Below, piece after piece: positions 1 to 9,236 of a stretch of 39,676 nucleotides of DNA (the stretch's first letter is position 1; each line of letters begins with the position of its first letter). The notes below the pieces were generated by a model. It did no database searches. It saw only the letters and a program-made list of their open reading frames with translations, and was not told the origin of the DNA. Origin of the DNA: Candidatus Nomurabacteria bacterium. Its GTDB lineage: Bacteria; Patescibacteriota; Minisyncoccia; Phycocordibacterales; UBA9973. The DNA lies in NCBI GenBank assembly GCA_023267435.1, contig JAHFNH010000006.1:1-39676 (forward strand), in the 5' to 3' direction. A program made the position numbers and the translations under genes.

Positions 1-758
<758 letters not shown>

Positions 759-777
759 AAATTTGAAAGTCACAGTA

Positions 778-874
778 CGCCGATGAGGCGTATAAATAAA
801 AAACAACTCGCCTCAACGGCGAGTGCGCCGAAGAGGCGCAAAACAAAACAAACTGAGTGTGCCGATGAGGCACA
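778..874 (+). repeat. Cluster of four short hairpins in the 23S-5S spacer
   Basis: Four short GC-rich stems follow each other in an A-rich spacer: ACGCC-GATG-AGGCGT-like at 778-792, ACTCGCC-TCAAC-GGCGAGT at 809-827, GCGCC-GAAGA-GGCGC at 826-840 and TGTGCC-GATGA-GGCACA at 858-874. Three share the loop sense GATGA or GAAGA between GCC and GGC. They may be RNase processing sites for the rRNA precursor or a degenerate short repeat family. The pairing is read directly; the role is inferred. Confidence 0.6.
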
Positions 875-887
875 AAATCAAGTTTTC

Positions 888-999
<112 letters not shown>

Positions 1000-1058
1000 G
1001 AGTACTTGATTTTTATCTCTTAAATTTAAACCTTTGAAATATAAGGTTTTTTGTGCTA

Positions 1059-1087
1059 TTGACTTTTTTGTATAAAAATGCTAATAT
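1059..1087 (+). promoter_or_regulatory. Strong sigma-70-type promoter for the 1237-1683 gene
   Basis: A -35 box TTGACT (1059-1064) is separated by 17 bp from a -10 box TAATAT (1082-1087). The same hexamers and spacing recur at 2077-2105. Transcription from here would leave a leader of about 140 nt before the ATG at 1237. That leader has small hairpins (for example around CTAC...GTAG at 1103-1121 and GTCC...GGAC at about 1198-1215), but I cannot assign it to a known riboswitch. Confidence 0.75.
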
Positions 1088-1236
1088 GTTGGTAGGTTTT
1101 TCTACTTCCTTGATTAGTAGATATGGGGTGAATTGATAAACTCCCTTAAAGCCTAAAGGAAAAAAATAGTCTCGGTGCATGTTCCGATTAACAAGCTAGT
1201 CCTTAAGTACTTGGACGAAAATATGTACATTGAAAA

Positions 1237-1683
1237 ATGAAAACTATCAGCCAAATCGGGAGACAGGTCATTAACCGTCTTTTCAACGAAAAGTATAGAG
1301 TTGATCAACCATCTTATCCAGTTCACAGAACCGTTTGTTTTCCACAAGAAAACATAGATGAGTTCAAGAAAGATTTTTATTTAGAGAAATCAATAGAAAG
1401 TCAGAGTTCCCTTGATGGAATGGGAGTAGGATTGAAACGAACATTGATCTATGTGTGGGGGATTGAATTCGGATTGGTGTTTATTCCGACAAATGGAAAG
1501 GAATCGTTGTTGAATGCTTTTTTAAGAGACAAAGAAAATTTCAAGTTGAGACGAGGTATTCCTTCCCACATTGTTATGATTGATGGTTGGAATCATGTTG
1601 AAAAACAAAAATCTTTTGAGATTGTTTCTGTTTTTCGTATTTCTTTAAACCAAGAAGCGATAATTCAAAAACTTGTCAAGTAA
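1237..1683 (+). CDS. Hypothetical protein, 148 aa
   Basis: I do not recognise this family. The protein is soluble, with no signal peptide or membrane segment, and mixes charged and hydrophobic stretches. It has a basic N-terminus (KTISQIGRQVINRLF) and a central segment (GVGLKRTLIYVWGIEFGLVF) that looks like beta strands. It is monocistronic, with its own strong promoter at 1059-1087, a leader of about 140 nt and a terminator at 1702-1736. The long structured leader suggests post-transcriptional control, which is inference. The start is the first ATG in frame; an A-rich GAAAA precedes it and there is no clear Shine-Dalgarno site. Confidence 0.7.
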   Translation: MKTISQIGRQVINRLFNEKYRVDQPSYPVHRTVCFPQENIDEFKKDFYLEKSIESQSSLDGMGVGLKRTLIYVWGIEFGLVFIPTNGKESLLNAFLRDKENFKLRRGIPSHIVMIDGWNHVEKQKSFEIVSVFRISLNQEAIIQKLVK

Positions 1684-1701
1684 TGTCATAAGATATATTG
1701 T

Positions 1702-1736
1702 AGGCTCATGTTGTAAAAACATGAGCCTTTTTATTT
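1702..1736 (+). terminator. Rho-independent terminator
   Basis: The stem AGGCTCATGTT / AACATGAGCCT closes a short loop and is followed by a TTTTTATTTT tract. It ends the 1237-1683 transcript. Confidence 0.9.
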
Positions 1737-1792
1737 TATGTTATACTGTTTTTAAATAATCTTGTTTTGTATAAACTAAAAAATAAATAAAA

Positions 1793-1990
1793 ATGGCATC
1801 ACTAAACGAAGACCTTAAACAAAAGCTTACTAAATTAGCAAAAGATGGAAAACTCTATGCTGTACCTGATGAGGAGGCAAAGAGTGCATTTGATGCAATA
1901 CGGAAAGAGCTTGAACCATTAAATCGTGAATCAAAATTAAAACAATTTGGTTCTGAAATGAAGGCAAGAGATAGATTTTTTAATATATAA
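1793..1990 (+). CDS. Small hypothetical protein, 65 aa
   Basis: I do not recognise this small, charged, probably helical protein. The sequence is rich in Lys, Glu and Leu, with an N-terminal stretch SLNEDLKQKLTKLAKDGKL and no membrane segment or Cys. It sits alone between two terminators, so it is a separate transcription unit. The ATG at 1793 follows an A-rich run (AAATAAATAAAA), a start context seen at several genes here. The ORF is tight between its terminators and its codon use resembles its neighbours, so I regard it as real. Confidence 0.6.
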   Translation: MASLNEDLKQKLTKLAKDGKLYAVPDEEAKSAFDAIRKELEPLNRESKLKQFGSEMKARDRFFNI

Positions 1991-2007
1991 TCTTCTCTTT
2001 TAAAACA

Positions 2008-2045
2008 AAAATCCCTTAGTAAAATAACTAAGGGATTTTTTTATT
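2008..2045 (+). terminator. Rho-independent terminator
   Basis: The inverted repeat AAATCCCTTAG / CTAAGGGATTT is followed by a T-run. It closes the 65-aa gene. Confidence 0.9.
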
Positions 2046-2076
2046 TAAACCAAATTAACATTAGGTTTTTTGTTGT

Positions 2077-2105
2077 TTGACTTTTTAATATCTACGTGCT
2101 AATAT
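2077..2105 (+). promoter_or_regulatory. Strong sigma-70-type promoter for the 2155-2610 gene
   Basis: TTGACT (2077-2082), 17 bp, then TAATAT (2100-2105). The hexamers and spacing are identical to the promoter at 1059-1087. A 12-bp perfect palindrome, GTGAATATTCAC (2124-2135), lies in the leader between this promoter and the ATG at 2155 and could be an operator. Confidence 0.75.
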
Positions 2106-2154
2106 GTAAGAAATAAATTGTTAGTGAATATTCACCCTTTAAAATTATAAAATC

Positions 2155-2610
2155 ATGAAAAATAAAACTTATGTCGCTTCCATTTTTTTTGGATTAATTA
2201 CTTTTTATGTATTTCATTCCTCACTCCATTTTGACCTAATTCAATCAGGTCTTTTGTCCGGAATGGTTATATGCTGTTGTTCTATAACAGGCTTAGTGTC
2301 TAAGGATATATACGAGCGTGAAGCTACAGGTAAACCGGAAAAGGAATCTGTGCTTAAAAAACATTCTGGTAAAAAACTCAAAGTAGAGGCAAGTTTTTAT
2401 TATGAAAAAAAATCAGGCGATAACACAGTTGCAACTTTGTTTTCTTATCCCGGTAGTCGTGGAAATAATGGTAGTGGTGGTATTGAATTAATTTTCTGTT
2501 ACACAAGTAATAAATTTGAACCCGGTGATGTTATTGATATAACTTATCACGAGGAAGATAACAAATTGTGCTTTGTAGGAAAAGGAATTTTTAAAACTTC
2601 TGCTTTGTGA
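2155..2610 (+). CDS. Hypothetical membrane-anchored protein, 151 aa
   Basis: No family recognised. Residues about 7-24 and 30-48 form two hydrophobic segments, probably membrane helices. After a charged linker (YEREATGKPEKESVLKK) comes a soluble domain of about 85 residues (71-148) that looks beta-rich, with Gly/Ser-rich turns such as YPGSRGNNGSGGIE. This layout resembles membrane-anchored OB-like or NfeD-like small domains, but I see no diagnostic motif. The gene is monocistronic, with promoter 2077-2105, a palindrome in the leader and terminator 2634-2673. It ends in TGA, which shows UGA is a stop in this organism. Confidence 0.7.
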   Translation: MKNKTYVASIFFGLITFYVFHSSLHFDLIQSGLLSGMVICCCSITGLVSKDIYEREATGKPEKESVLKKHSGKKLKVEASFYYEKKSGDNTVATLFSYPGSRGNNGSGGIELIFCYTSNKFEPGDVIDITYHEEDNKLCFVGKGIFKTSAL

Positions 2611-2633
2611 ATTATTTCATTGTTAAAAATTTT

Positions 2634-2673
2634 AAGCCCCGAGTATCATTGATACCAGGGGCTTTTTTTATTT
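2634..2673 (+). terminator. Rho-independent terminator
   Basis: The stem AAGCCCC / GGGGCTT carries an inner GTATC / GATAC pairing and is followed by a T7 tract. It separates the rightward 2155 gene from the leftward SIMPL gene. Confidence 0.88.
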
Positions 2674-2686
2674 CTATTTTTAAATT

Positions 2687-3421
2687 TTATTTAATCTGAA
2701 ACGAAGCTTTGACTGTCACCATTATTTCTTTCTGGATTTTGGAAGTGTCATACATTCCATAATCACTGACTTCAGCTGAATTGGGAGCCATGACTTGCAC
2801 CACGCCACTCGAGGCTGATTTTAATGTTCCGATTTTCTTTCCACCAGCTTCAGCGAGTTTATTTGCGCGAGCTTTAGCATCAGCAATCGCATCTGTTAAG
2901 AGTTCAATGCGAGCATCGGGAAGTTTGGAATAATAGTACTCAAGAGAATTTGTTACAAAAATAACACCTTTGTTGATAACAAGAGAATTGGTATTTTTAG
3001 CTAAGTCAGAAATTTTTTGAACATCGGCTGATTGTACTTCGATATTTTGTACGAGATTATAACTTTTCTCTGCTTGGCTGTTGTTGTCATAAATTTCATT
3101 CATCAAAACAGGGGAGACATCGATTTGTTCTGCGGGTATTCCATTGGAAGCTAAAAAGTTTTTTACTTCTTTCAAGTCGGCATCTAGTTTTACATATCCG
3201 TCTTTCACGGTGGAGAGTTTTACTACGCGAGTGATATTAGAAGTCCATTTTACTTTATCAGATGTATATTCTCTTTTAGCGGATCCGGTAGTAGTGATGT
3301 TATCTGTCGAACGAAGTGAATAAAATGTATAAGATGCGAGAGCAAAACTTATGATAATAGACAGACCTAAGATTAATCCGAAACCAATCAACTTTTGACT
3401 TGTTTTTTCTTTATTTTCCAT
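2687..3421 (-). CDS. SIMPL (DUF541) domain membrane-anchored protein
   Basis: This 244-aa protein has a short cytoplasmic N-terminus, one membrane helix (about residues 10-33, LIGFGLILGLSIIISFALAS) and an extracytoplasmic SIMPL/DUF541 domain. Family features seen are the opening GSAKREYTSDKVKWTSNITR, a middle NGIPAEQIDVSPVLMNEIYD, and the late helix AIADAKARANKLAEAGGKKIGTL. SIMPL proteins are widespread envelope proteins of uncertain role; some are tied to stress or outer-membrane functions. The gene stands alone on the minus strand. It is divergent from the 3491 gene, with about 69 bp of AT-rich shared upstream DNA. Confidence 0.85.
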   Translation of the reverse strand: MENKEKTSQKLIGFGLILGLSIIISFALASYTFYSLRSTDNITTTGSAKREYTSDKVKWTSNITRVVKLSTVKDGYVKLDADLKEVKNFLASNGIPAEQIDVSPVLMNEIYDNNSQAEKSYNLVQNIEVQSADVQKISDLAKNTNSLVINKGVIFVTNSLEYYYSKLPDARIELLTDAIADAKARANKLAEAGGKKIGTLKSASSGVVQVMAPNSAEVSDYGMYDTSKIQKEIMVTVKASFQIK

Positions 3422-3490
3422 AAGCCTATTTTATAAAATATCAGGAATATAAGCAATTTATTTTGTTTTTAAATATGTTATCATAACCAT

Positions 3491-4273
3491 ATGACTTGGG
3501 CTTTCAGACGACAGCTTTTTTATTTGAGTATTTTTGTTGCCTTTTTGGCAATTTTGGGATTTTTAATAATTTACCCGCGTTTAACTAAAGCACCATCTTG
3601 TTCGGATGGAAAACAAAATGGTACCGAGACAGGGGTGGATTGTGGAGGTTCTTGCCAGATAGCCTGTACTTATCAAGTGGATCAAGTTTCGATACTTTGG
3701 TCTCGTGCTTTTGAAGTTGTGCCTGGACGATACAATGCTGTGGCTTATTTAGAAAACCATAATCAAAATACTGCGATCTATAAAATAGCTTATCGATTTC
3801 GTTTTGCTGACAAGGATAATATTTATATCGGCAAGAGAGAAGGCGAGGCTTATGTTCCTCCGTCAGGTAAATTTGCTATTTTTGAACCAGCTATCGATGT
3901 CGGGAATTCCGTTCCTGTTTATACAACTTTTGAATTCACTCAAGCTCCGACTTGGATACAAGTTTCTCAAGACAAGATTGATCAGTTGAAAGTCGCTGTC
4001 AGCCAGATTTCTTTGCAGAATGAAACTGTCAGTCCGAAATTAACCGCTACCATAAAAAATAATTCTCTTTTCCAAATTCCTGAAATAAACGTCGTGGCAA
4101 TTTTATACAACGCGGCCGGCAATGTCGTTTCAGCTAGTCGTACATATCTGGATGTGTTAAATGGAGAGGAGAGCGCTCCAGTCAGTTTTACTTGGCCGGA
4201 ACCTTTTACAGATAAAGTCATCGCTGAAGAAATAATTCCAGTTTACAACATTTTTAATGTTAAGTTGAAATAA
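3491..4273 (+). CDS. Membrane-anchored protein with a Cys-rich DCGG motif, 260 aa
   Basis: An N-terminal membrane anchor (about residues 9-28) is followed directly by a Cys-rich segment, CSDGKQNGTETGVDCGG and then SC and AC. This Asp/Gly/Cys motif is common in secreted and surface proteins of CPR and other bacteria. Two beta-rich regions follow (about 60-155 and 160-260) that read like Ig- or FxLD-type folds. The product should face the cell exterior. The stop codon is followed immediately by the ATG of the rodA-like gene, so the two are co-transcribed; this suggests but does not prove a role near the cell wall. The function is unknown. Confidence 0.75.
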   Translation: MTWAFRRQLFYLSIFVAFLAILGFLIIYPRLTKAPSCSDGKQNGTETGVDCGGSCQIACTYQVDQVSILWSRAFEVVPGRYNAVAYLENHNQNTAIYKIAYRFRFADKDNIYIGKREGEAYVPPSGKFAIFEPAIDVGNSVPVYTTFEFTQAPTWIQVSQDKIDQLKVAVSQISLQNETVSPKLTATIKNNSLFQIPEINVVAILYNAAGNVVSASRTYLDVLNGEESAPVSFTWPEPFTDKVIAEEIIPVYNIFNVKLK

Positions 4274-5407
4274 ATGGCTAAGACTTCTTTTTTCAGGAGA
4301 ATAGACTGGCTTCTGTTGCTTTTTATTTTGCCGATACTTTCCGCTGGACTTGTTACGATGAAGTCTTTCGTGCCGGGTTCGTCCGAAGAAAATTTTTTCG
4401 GCAGACAGCTCATTTGGATCGGTGTTTCACTTGTCATATTTTTTATTTTTTCCTTCATTGATTTTAGATTTTTAAAGAGGACGGATATACTTGTTTCACT
4501 TTTTGTTTTTTTCTCGTTTCTCTTATTGTTACTTTTCGTCTTAGGTCATGCATCGCACGGAGCGAGAAGTTGGTTTTCATTAGGTTTCTTTTCTTTTCAG
4601 CCGTCGGATATGATGAAATTGGTAGTTATTTTGATTTTGGCAAAATATTTTTCTCGTCGCCATGTTGAGATTCGTAACTTAAAGCATATATTTATTTCTG
4701 GACTTTACGCTCTCATTCCTTTTCTTTTGGTTTTTTTTCACCCCGATTTCGGCTCGGCAATAATTATATTTTTCATCTGGTTCGGTATGACTTTAGTTTC
4801 CGGTATTTCCAAAAGGCATTTGGCTATCGTGGGAGCCGGAGGTCTTATCGTATTTTTTGTCTTATGGACTTCCGTTTTTGCTCCTTATCAGAAAGCCCGC
4901 ATTGTAAATTTTTTGAATCCCTTGGCCAATATTCACGGCTCAGGTTATAACGCTCTGCAGTCGACGATCGCTGTTGGTTCCGGACAAGTTCTTGGAAAAG
5001 GTTTAGGTTTCGGCACTCAGTCTAGATTAAAATTCTTGCCGGAATATCAGACAGATTTCGTCTTTGCGGCATTCTCAGAAGAGTGGGGCTTCATCGGTTC
5101 TATTTTAATAATTATTCTTTTTGGTCTGGTGGTCTGGCGTATTTTGTATAATGCTTCACTCGGAGCGACAAATTTCGAAATGCTTTTCGGTATCGGTGTT
5201 GCTATTTTTTTTATGAGTCATATATTTATAAATATCGGTATGAATTTAGGGCTTCTGCCTGTGACTGGAATCACTCTGCCTTTCATGAGTTATGGTGGTT
5301 CGCATCTTTTGACTGAATTCATGGCGCTTGGTATTCTCATGAGTATGCGTGGATATGCCAGACCGGCACATCGCGATGACATGAAGAATGAATTTTTAGG
5401 GGCATGA
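4274..5407 (+). CDS. rodA: FtsW/RodA/SpoVE (SEDS) family peptidoglycan polymerase, RodA-like
   Basis: SEDS proteins polymerise lipid II into glycan strands, working with a class B PBP. The 377-aa protein is very hydrophobic, with about ten membrane segments. Recognisable family stretches are the RDW-like start (RRIDWLLLLFILPILSAG), GARSWFSLGFFSFQPSDMMKL, the HPDFGSA motif, QTDFVFAAFSEEWGF, and the C-terminal NIGMNLGLLPVTGITLPFMSYGGSHL. The short N-terminus and these signatures favour RodA over FtsW, but the split is not certain without a tree. The gene begins right after the stop of the upstream anchored protein and overlaps folD by 4 bp (ATGA). Confidence 0.9.
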   Translation: MAKTSFFRRIDWLLLLFILPILSAGLVTMKSFVPGSSEENFFGRQLIWIGVSLVIFFIFSFIDFRFLKRTDILVSLFVFFSFLLLLLFVLGHASHGARSWFSLGFFSFQPSDMMKLVVILILAKYFSRRHVEIRNLKHIFISGLYALIPFLLVFFHPDFGSAIIIFFIWFGMTLVSGISKRHLAIVGAGGLIVFFVLWTSVFAPYQKARIVNFLNPLANIHGSGYNALQSTIAVGSGQVLGKGLGFGTQSRLKFLPEYQTDFVFAAFSEEWGFIGSILIIILFGLVVWRILYNASLGATNFEMLFGIGVAIFFMSHIFINIGMNLGLLPVTGITLPFMSYGGSHLLTEFMALGILMSMRGYARPAHRDDMKNEFLGA

Positions 5408-6264
5408 TTATTTTAAACGGAAAAAAAATACAAGAAGAAATTTTAGCTTCAGTAAAAACTGAAGTGGCTTTTTTAGGTTTTCAGCCAGTTTTCTGCGATG
5501 TTTTCGTCGGGGAAGATCCAGTGTCTTCGCAGTACGTGCGTATGAAAGAAAGAATGGCAGAATCAGTCGGTATTAGTTTTCATAAAGCTTCTTTTCCTGC
5601 ATCTATCAGCACAGAAGATTTAATAAAAGAAATAAAAAAAATAAATGAGATGCAAAATATGTGCGGAGTTATTGTTCAGCTTCCTTTGCCAGATTCTTTA
5701 GATCGTAGAGCTGTTTTAGATGCAATAGATCCAGAGCTGGATGTTGATTGCTTAGGGACTGTTTCGAGTGAAAAATTTTACAGTGGTAAGCCGGCATTAA
5801 GTTTCCCGACAGCCTTGGCTTGTATGACTCTTTTAGATTCGACCGGTTTGGATTTGAAAGGCCTGTCTGCCGGTGGGGCAGATAAAAAAATAGTTGTTTT
5901 AGGTAATGGGGAATTGGTAGGCAAACCCGTTTCAGCACTGTTGCATTTTCGTGGATTGAGTTCTGTGACAGTTACTCGTGATACTCAAAATAAAGAAGAA
6001 CTTATCAAGCAAGCTGATGTGATAATTTCTGGCATGGGCAATGGAAAATATATAACTGGTGATATGATTAAAAATGGAGCAGTCTTGATTGATGCTGGTA
6101 CTTCGGAATCAACCGGTGGTATTGTCGGTGATGTTGATTTAGAATCAGTCAGAGATATTGCTGGATATGTCTCACCAGTGCCTGGGGGAGTAGGACCGGT
6201 TACCGTAGCTCAGCTTCTTAATAATGTATTACAAGTAGCTAAAACAAAAAACAATGAACAATAA
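5404..6264 (+). CDS. folD: Bifunctional methylenetetrahydrofolate dehydrogenase/cyclohydrolase FolD
   Basis: FolD interconverts 5,10-methylene-THF, methenyl-THF and 10-formyl-THF using NADP, supplying one-carbon units. The protein is 286 aa, the usual length. Catalytic Tyr44 and Lys48 sit in YVRMKERM, Gln92 is in VQLPLPD, and Asp residues lie in LDVDCLG (112-117). The nucleotide-binding motif VVLGNGELVGKP and the closing GGVGPVTVAQLL are present. The usual PCTP motif is replaced by SFPTAL, a divergence seen in some CPR copies. The gene overlaps rodA by 4 bp and the PAP2 gene by 11 bp, so it sits in one compact operon. Cytoplasmic. Confidence 0.93.
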   Translation: MIILNGKKIQEEILASVKTEVAFLGFQPVFCDVFVGEDPVSSQYVRMKERMAESVGISFHKASFPASISTEDLIKEIKKINEMQNMCGVIVQLPLPDSLDRRAVLDAIDPELDVDCLGTVSSEKFYSGKPALSFPTALACMTLLDSTGLDLKGLSAGGADKKIVVLGNGELVGKPVSALLHFRGLSSVTVTRDTQNKEELIKQADVIISGMGNGKYITGDMIKNGAVLIDAGTSESTGGIVGDVDLESVRDIAGYVSPVPGGVGPVTVAQLLNNVLQVAKTKNNEQ

Positions 6265-6802
6265 TATTTTTTTCTTTTTTTATAATCTCGCACATCACTT
6301 TGCTTTTTTCGATAAGCTAGTAGTTTTTATTGCTGATATTTTTCCGTACTTAGTTATTTTGTCATCTGGTTTATTCTTGGCTATATATTTAAAAATTTCT
6401 TTTTCAAAAAATATCTTTAAAGATTTACTAAACAAATGGAGAGAAATTAGTTTTGTTTTTTGTTCTGTAGTTTTTGCTACAGTATTTGATCAAATATTAA
6501 AATTTTTAATTCATACCCCTAGACCATTTTTAGCATTACCAAATGTTCAGGCTCTTTTTTCTGAAACAGGTTTTGCTTTTCCGTCTGGGCATGCGACTTT
6601 TTTTTCAGCGCTCGCATTTTCAATTTTCTTTTTAAATAAAAAAGCCGGTTATGTCTTTATGTTTTTCGCATTACTCATAGGCTTGGCGCGCATCATTGCC
6701 GGAGTGCATTTTCCTATAGATATCTTGGGGGGATTCATTTTAGGAATTGGAACAGCTTATTTAGTAAAGTCCATATTTGCATATTTTTTTAAAAATGTAT
6801 AG
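6254..6802 (+). CDS. PAP2 superfamily phosphatase (lipid or undecaprenyl-PP phosphatase type)
   Basis: This integral membrane phosphatase probably recycles a polyprenyl pyrophosphate or phosphatidic acid. The full PAP2 signature is visible: K83-x6-R90-P91, P110-S-G-H113, and R146-x5-H152-x3-D156. Membrane segments fill the rest of the 182-aa chain. It overlaps the end of folD and is followed 15 bp later by secD. Undecaprenyl recycling would suit the preceding RodA-like polymerase, but the substrate cannot be read from the sequence. Confidence 0.9.
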   Translation: MNNNIFFFFYNLAHHFAFFDKLVVFIADIFPYLVILSSGLFLAIYLKISFSKNIFKDLLNKWREISFVFCSVVFATVFDQILKFLIHTPRPFLALPNVQALFSETGFAFPSGHATFFSALAFSIFFLNKKAGYVFMFFALLIGLARIIAGVHFPIDILGGFILGIGTAYLVKSIFAYFFKNV

Positions 6803-6817
6803 AATAGCTCTATCGTT

Positions 6818-8179
6818 ATGTGGAAGAAAAGAATTTTAGCTTTAATAATACTTATTTTAGGCGCAGGAGTTGCCTTTTTTGTCTTCAAGACTGAGCCTCA
6901 ATTAAACAAACATTTTTCAACTCAAAGTTCATTTTGGAAGCAGACTCCATTCCGCCTTGGTTTAGACCTTTCCGGTGGAACACATTTGATCTACAAAGCT
7001 GATATTTCTCAAATCAAACCAGGACAGGTGAGTGATTCAATGAATGCTCTCCGTGATGTTATTGAACGCCGCGTGAACCTTTTCGGAGTTTCTGAGCCAG
7101 TCGTACAAGTACAAGAAGGTGGTTTTGTTTCCGGTGGGGAAGAGAAGTTGATCGTTGATTTACCTGGAGTTACTGATGTTGAAAAAGCTACACAAATGAT
7201 CGGTCAGACTCCACTATTGGAATTTAAAACTGAAGCACCTAAAGACGCTCCACAGAAATTAAATGTAGACAAAGATGGTAAGGCGACTTTAGACGTTGGT
7301 TCTCAATTCGTTTCCACAGAACTTTCAGGTAGATATTTAAAACAGGCTACTTTAGAATTCGATCAGAACACTAGAGAGCCAAAAGTTAGCTTGCAATTTG
7401 ATGATACAGGTACAGCTCTATTCGCAAAAATCACTAAAGAAAATATTGGCAAGATGGTTGCTATTTACTTGGACGGAGCACCAATTTCCACTCCCGTCGT
7501 TCGAGAAGAAATTCCAAACGGTCAAGCTGTCATCTCTGGTAATTTCACTCCAACCGAAGCAAAACAACTAGTAGGTAGATTAAATTCTGGTGCTCTTCCT
7601 GTTCCTATTTCTCTGCTTTCCAGACAAACAATCGGAGGTACATTAGGTATTAGTGCTGTGCATGCTGGAGTAAAAGCTGCTATTATCGGTTTCTTGATCG
7701 TCGCACTCTTCCTTCTTCTTTGGTACAGATTGCCTGGATTAATCGCAGTGCTTTCACTTTGTATTTACATTGTTATAATTTTAGCTTTGTTTAAATTATT
7801 GCCAGTTACTTTGACTGCTGCCGGTATTGCTGGATTCATTATTTCAATCGGTATTGCCGTGGATGCGAACGTTCTTATTTTCGAACGTGTGAAAGAAGAG
7901 CTTAAAGCTGGACGAACCGTTTCTGATGCAGTTGCTTCAGGTTTCGCCCGCGCATGGTTCTCTATCCGCGATTCAAATACTTCCAGTATTATCACTGCTA
8001 TTATTCTTTTCTGGTTCGGAACATCACTCATTAAAGGTTTTGCTTTGACGCTTGGTATGGGAGTCTTGGTTTCAATGTTCTCAGCTATCACAATCAGTAG
8101 AATTTTCCTTTCAGCTATTTCATTCGTAGGGGAGGGCAAGGTCGCTAGATTTTTATTTAATTCTGGCATTTCAAAATAA
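6818..8179 (+). CDS. secD: Protein translocase subunit SecD
   Basis: SecD works with SecF to pull exported proteins out of SecYEG using the proton gradient. The 453-aa protein has an N-terminal membrane helix, the family opening FRLGLDLSGGTHLIYKAD, a periplasmic P1 region with RDVIERRVNLFGVSEP, and NSGALPVPI before the membrane block. The C-terminal five-helix domain holds ISIGIAVDANVLIFERVKEEL. The length suits the shorter SecD type. secF follows after 9 bp, as expected for an operon. Confidence 0.96.
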   Translation: MWKKRILALIILILGAGVAFFVFKTEPQLNKHFSTQSSFWKQTPFRLGLDLSGGTHLIYKADISQIKPGQVSDSMNALRDVIERRVNLFGVSEPVVQVQEGGFVSGGEEKLIVDLPGVTDVEKATQMIGQTPLLEFKTEAPKDAPQKLNVDKDGKATLDVGSQFVSTELSGRYLKQATLEFDQNTREPKVSLQFDDTGTALFAKITKENIGKMVAIYLDGAPISTPVVREEIPNGQAVISGNFTPTEAKQLVGRLNSGALPVPISLLSRQTIGGTLGISAVHAGVKAAIIGFLIVALFLLLWYRLPGLIAVLSLCIYIVIILALFKLLPVTLTAAGIAGFIISIGIAVDANVLIFERVKEELKAGRTVSDAVASGFARAWFSIRDSNTSSIITAIILFWFGTSLIKGFALTLGMGVLVSMFSAITISRIFLSAISFVGEGKVARFLFNSGISK

Positions 8180-8188
8180 AAAAATCAT

Positions 8189-9094
8189 ATGTTTATCATA
8201 AAATACAAAAAAATATTCATCAGTATCTCAATGGCTTTGGTTGCTCTTTCTGTTATTTTCCTTTTAACTTTTGGCTTAAAGGTAGGTATTGATTTTAAAG
8301 GAGGTGCATTGATCGAAGTTTCTTATAAAGATGCTCGCCCTGTCCAAGCTGATTTAACTCCAGCACTTGAAGCCATGAATATCGGTTCAGTTCTTGTTCA
8401 ACCAACAGGTGACTCAGGTTATCTTATAAAGACTCGTGATTTATCTGAATCTGAACACACCACCCTTTTAAACACTCTTTCCGAAGGTGGTAAATTTCCA
8501 GTTGAAGAAAAGAGTTTCAATTCCATCGGTCCATCCGTCGGACGCGAGCTTACTCGTAAAGCAATCGTAGCTATTATATTAGTTTCACTTGCTATCATTA
8601 CTTTCATCGCTTACGCTTTCCGAAAAGTTTCCAAACCAGTTTCTTCTTGGAAATTCGGAATCATTGCGATCATCACACTTTTGCACGATGTTGCTATTCC
8701 TATCGGACTTTTCACATTGCTTAGTCATTACCAGGGAGCAGAAGTGGATACGTTGTTTGTGGTGGCAGTATTGACTGTATTAGGTCTTTCCGTTTCTGAC
8801 ACTATTGTTATCTTCGATCGTATTCGAGAAAATATCAAAAATAAAATGTCAGCAAACTTTGATGAGATAGTTGGACGTTCCTTGGAACAATCTTACCGCC
8901 GATCCATCAATACTTCTTTGACTGTTATCCTAGTACTTCTTTCTCTGTTCTTCTTCGGTCCTGCTTCTACTAGATACTTCTCTTTAATGCTCGTAACTGG
9001 AATGTTCTTCGGAACTTACTCCTCAATTTTCCTTGCTTCTCCTTTACTGGTTTGGGTTCAAGAGGCTCAAGATAGAAAAAAAGCTAAGAAATAA
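8189..9094 (+). CDS. secF: Protein translocase subunit SecF
   Basis: SecF is the partner of SecD in the accessory Sec complex. The 301-aa protein carries the family signature VGIDFKGGALIEV after the first membrane helix, then a small periplasmic domain (to about residue 115) and five membrane helices. The conserved LGLSVSDTIVIFDRIREN and QSYRRSINTSLTV are present. The C-terminus is basic (DRKKAKK). It lies 9 bp after secD and a strong terminator follows. Confidence 0.96.
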   Translation: MFIIKYKKIFISISMALVALSVIFLLTFGLKVGIDFKGGALIEVSYKDARPVQADLTPALEAMNIGSVLVQPTGDSGYLIKTRDLSESEHTTLLNTLSEGGKFPVEEKSFNSIGPSVGRELTRKAIVAIILVSLAIITFIAYAFRKVSKPVSSWKFGIIAIITLLHDVAIPIGLFTLLSHYQGAEVDTLFVVAVLTVLGLSVSDTIVIFDRIRENIKNKMSANFDEIVGRSLEQSYRRSINTSLTVILVLLSLFFFGPASTRYFSLMLVTGMFFGTYSSIFLASPLLVWVQEAQDRKKAKK

Positions 9095-9098
9095 TTTA

Positions 9099-9129
9099 TA
9101 AAAAACCGACTGTAATAGGTCGGTTTTTT
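9099..9129 (+). terminator. Rho-independent terminator after secDF
   Basis: AAAAAACCGAC / GTCGGTTTTTTT with a short loop and T-run directly after secF. Confidence 0.9.
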
Positions 9130-9236
9130 TGTGATATAATGTACGTATATTATTAATAACTTAAATTAGCGTCGCGCTTCAACAGTACGCATACCCCAAG
9201 GGTGATTCTGTTGAATCACGTTATTCGCAAAATCAT

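Noticed and set aside
778-874. CRISPR-like array in the 23S-5S spacer
   Set aside because: The units are short hairpins of unequal spacing and differing arms, without constant-length spacers.
1089-1236. Known riboswitch in the long leader of the 1237 gene
   Set aside because: Only small hairpins are visible and no recognised aptamer core was found. It is kept as an unassigned leader.
7765-8169. Minus-strand ORF inside secD
   Set aside because: It is a shadow of conserved SecD coding sequence.
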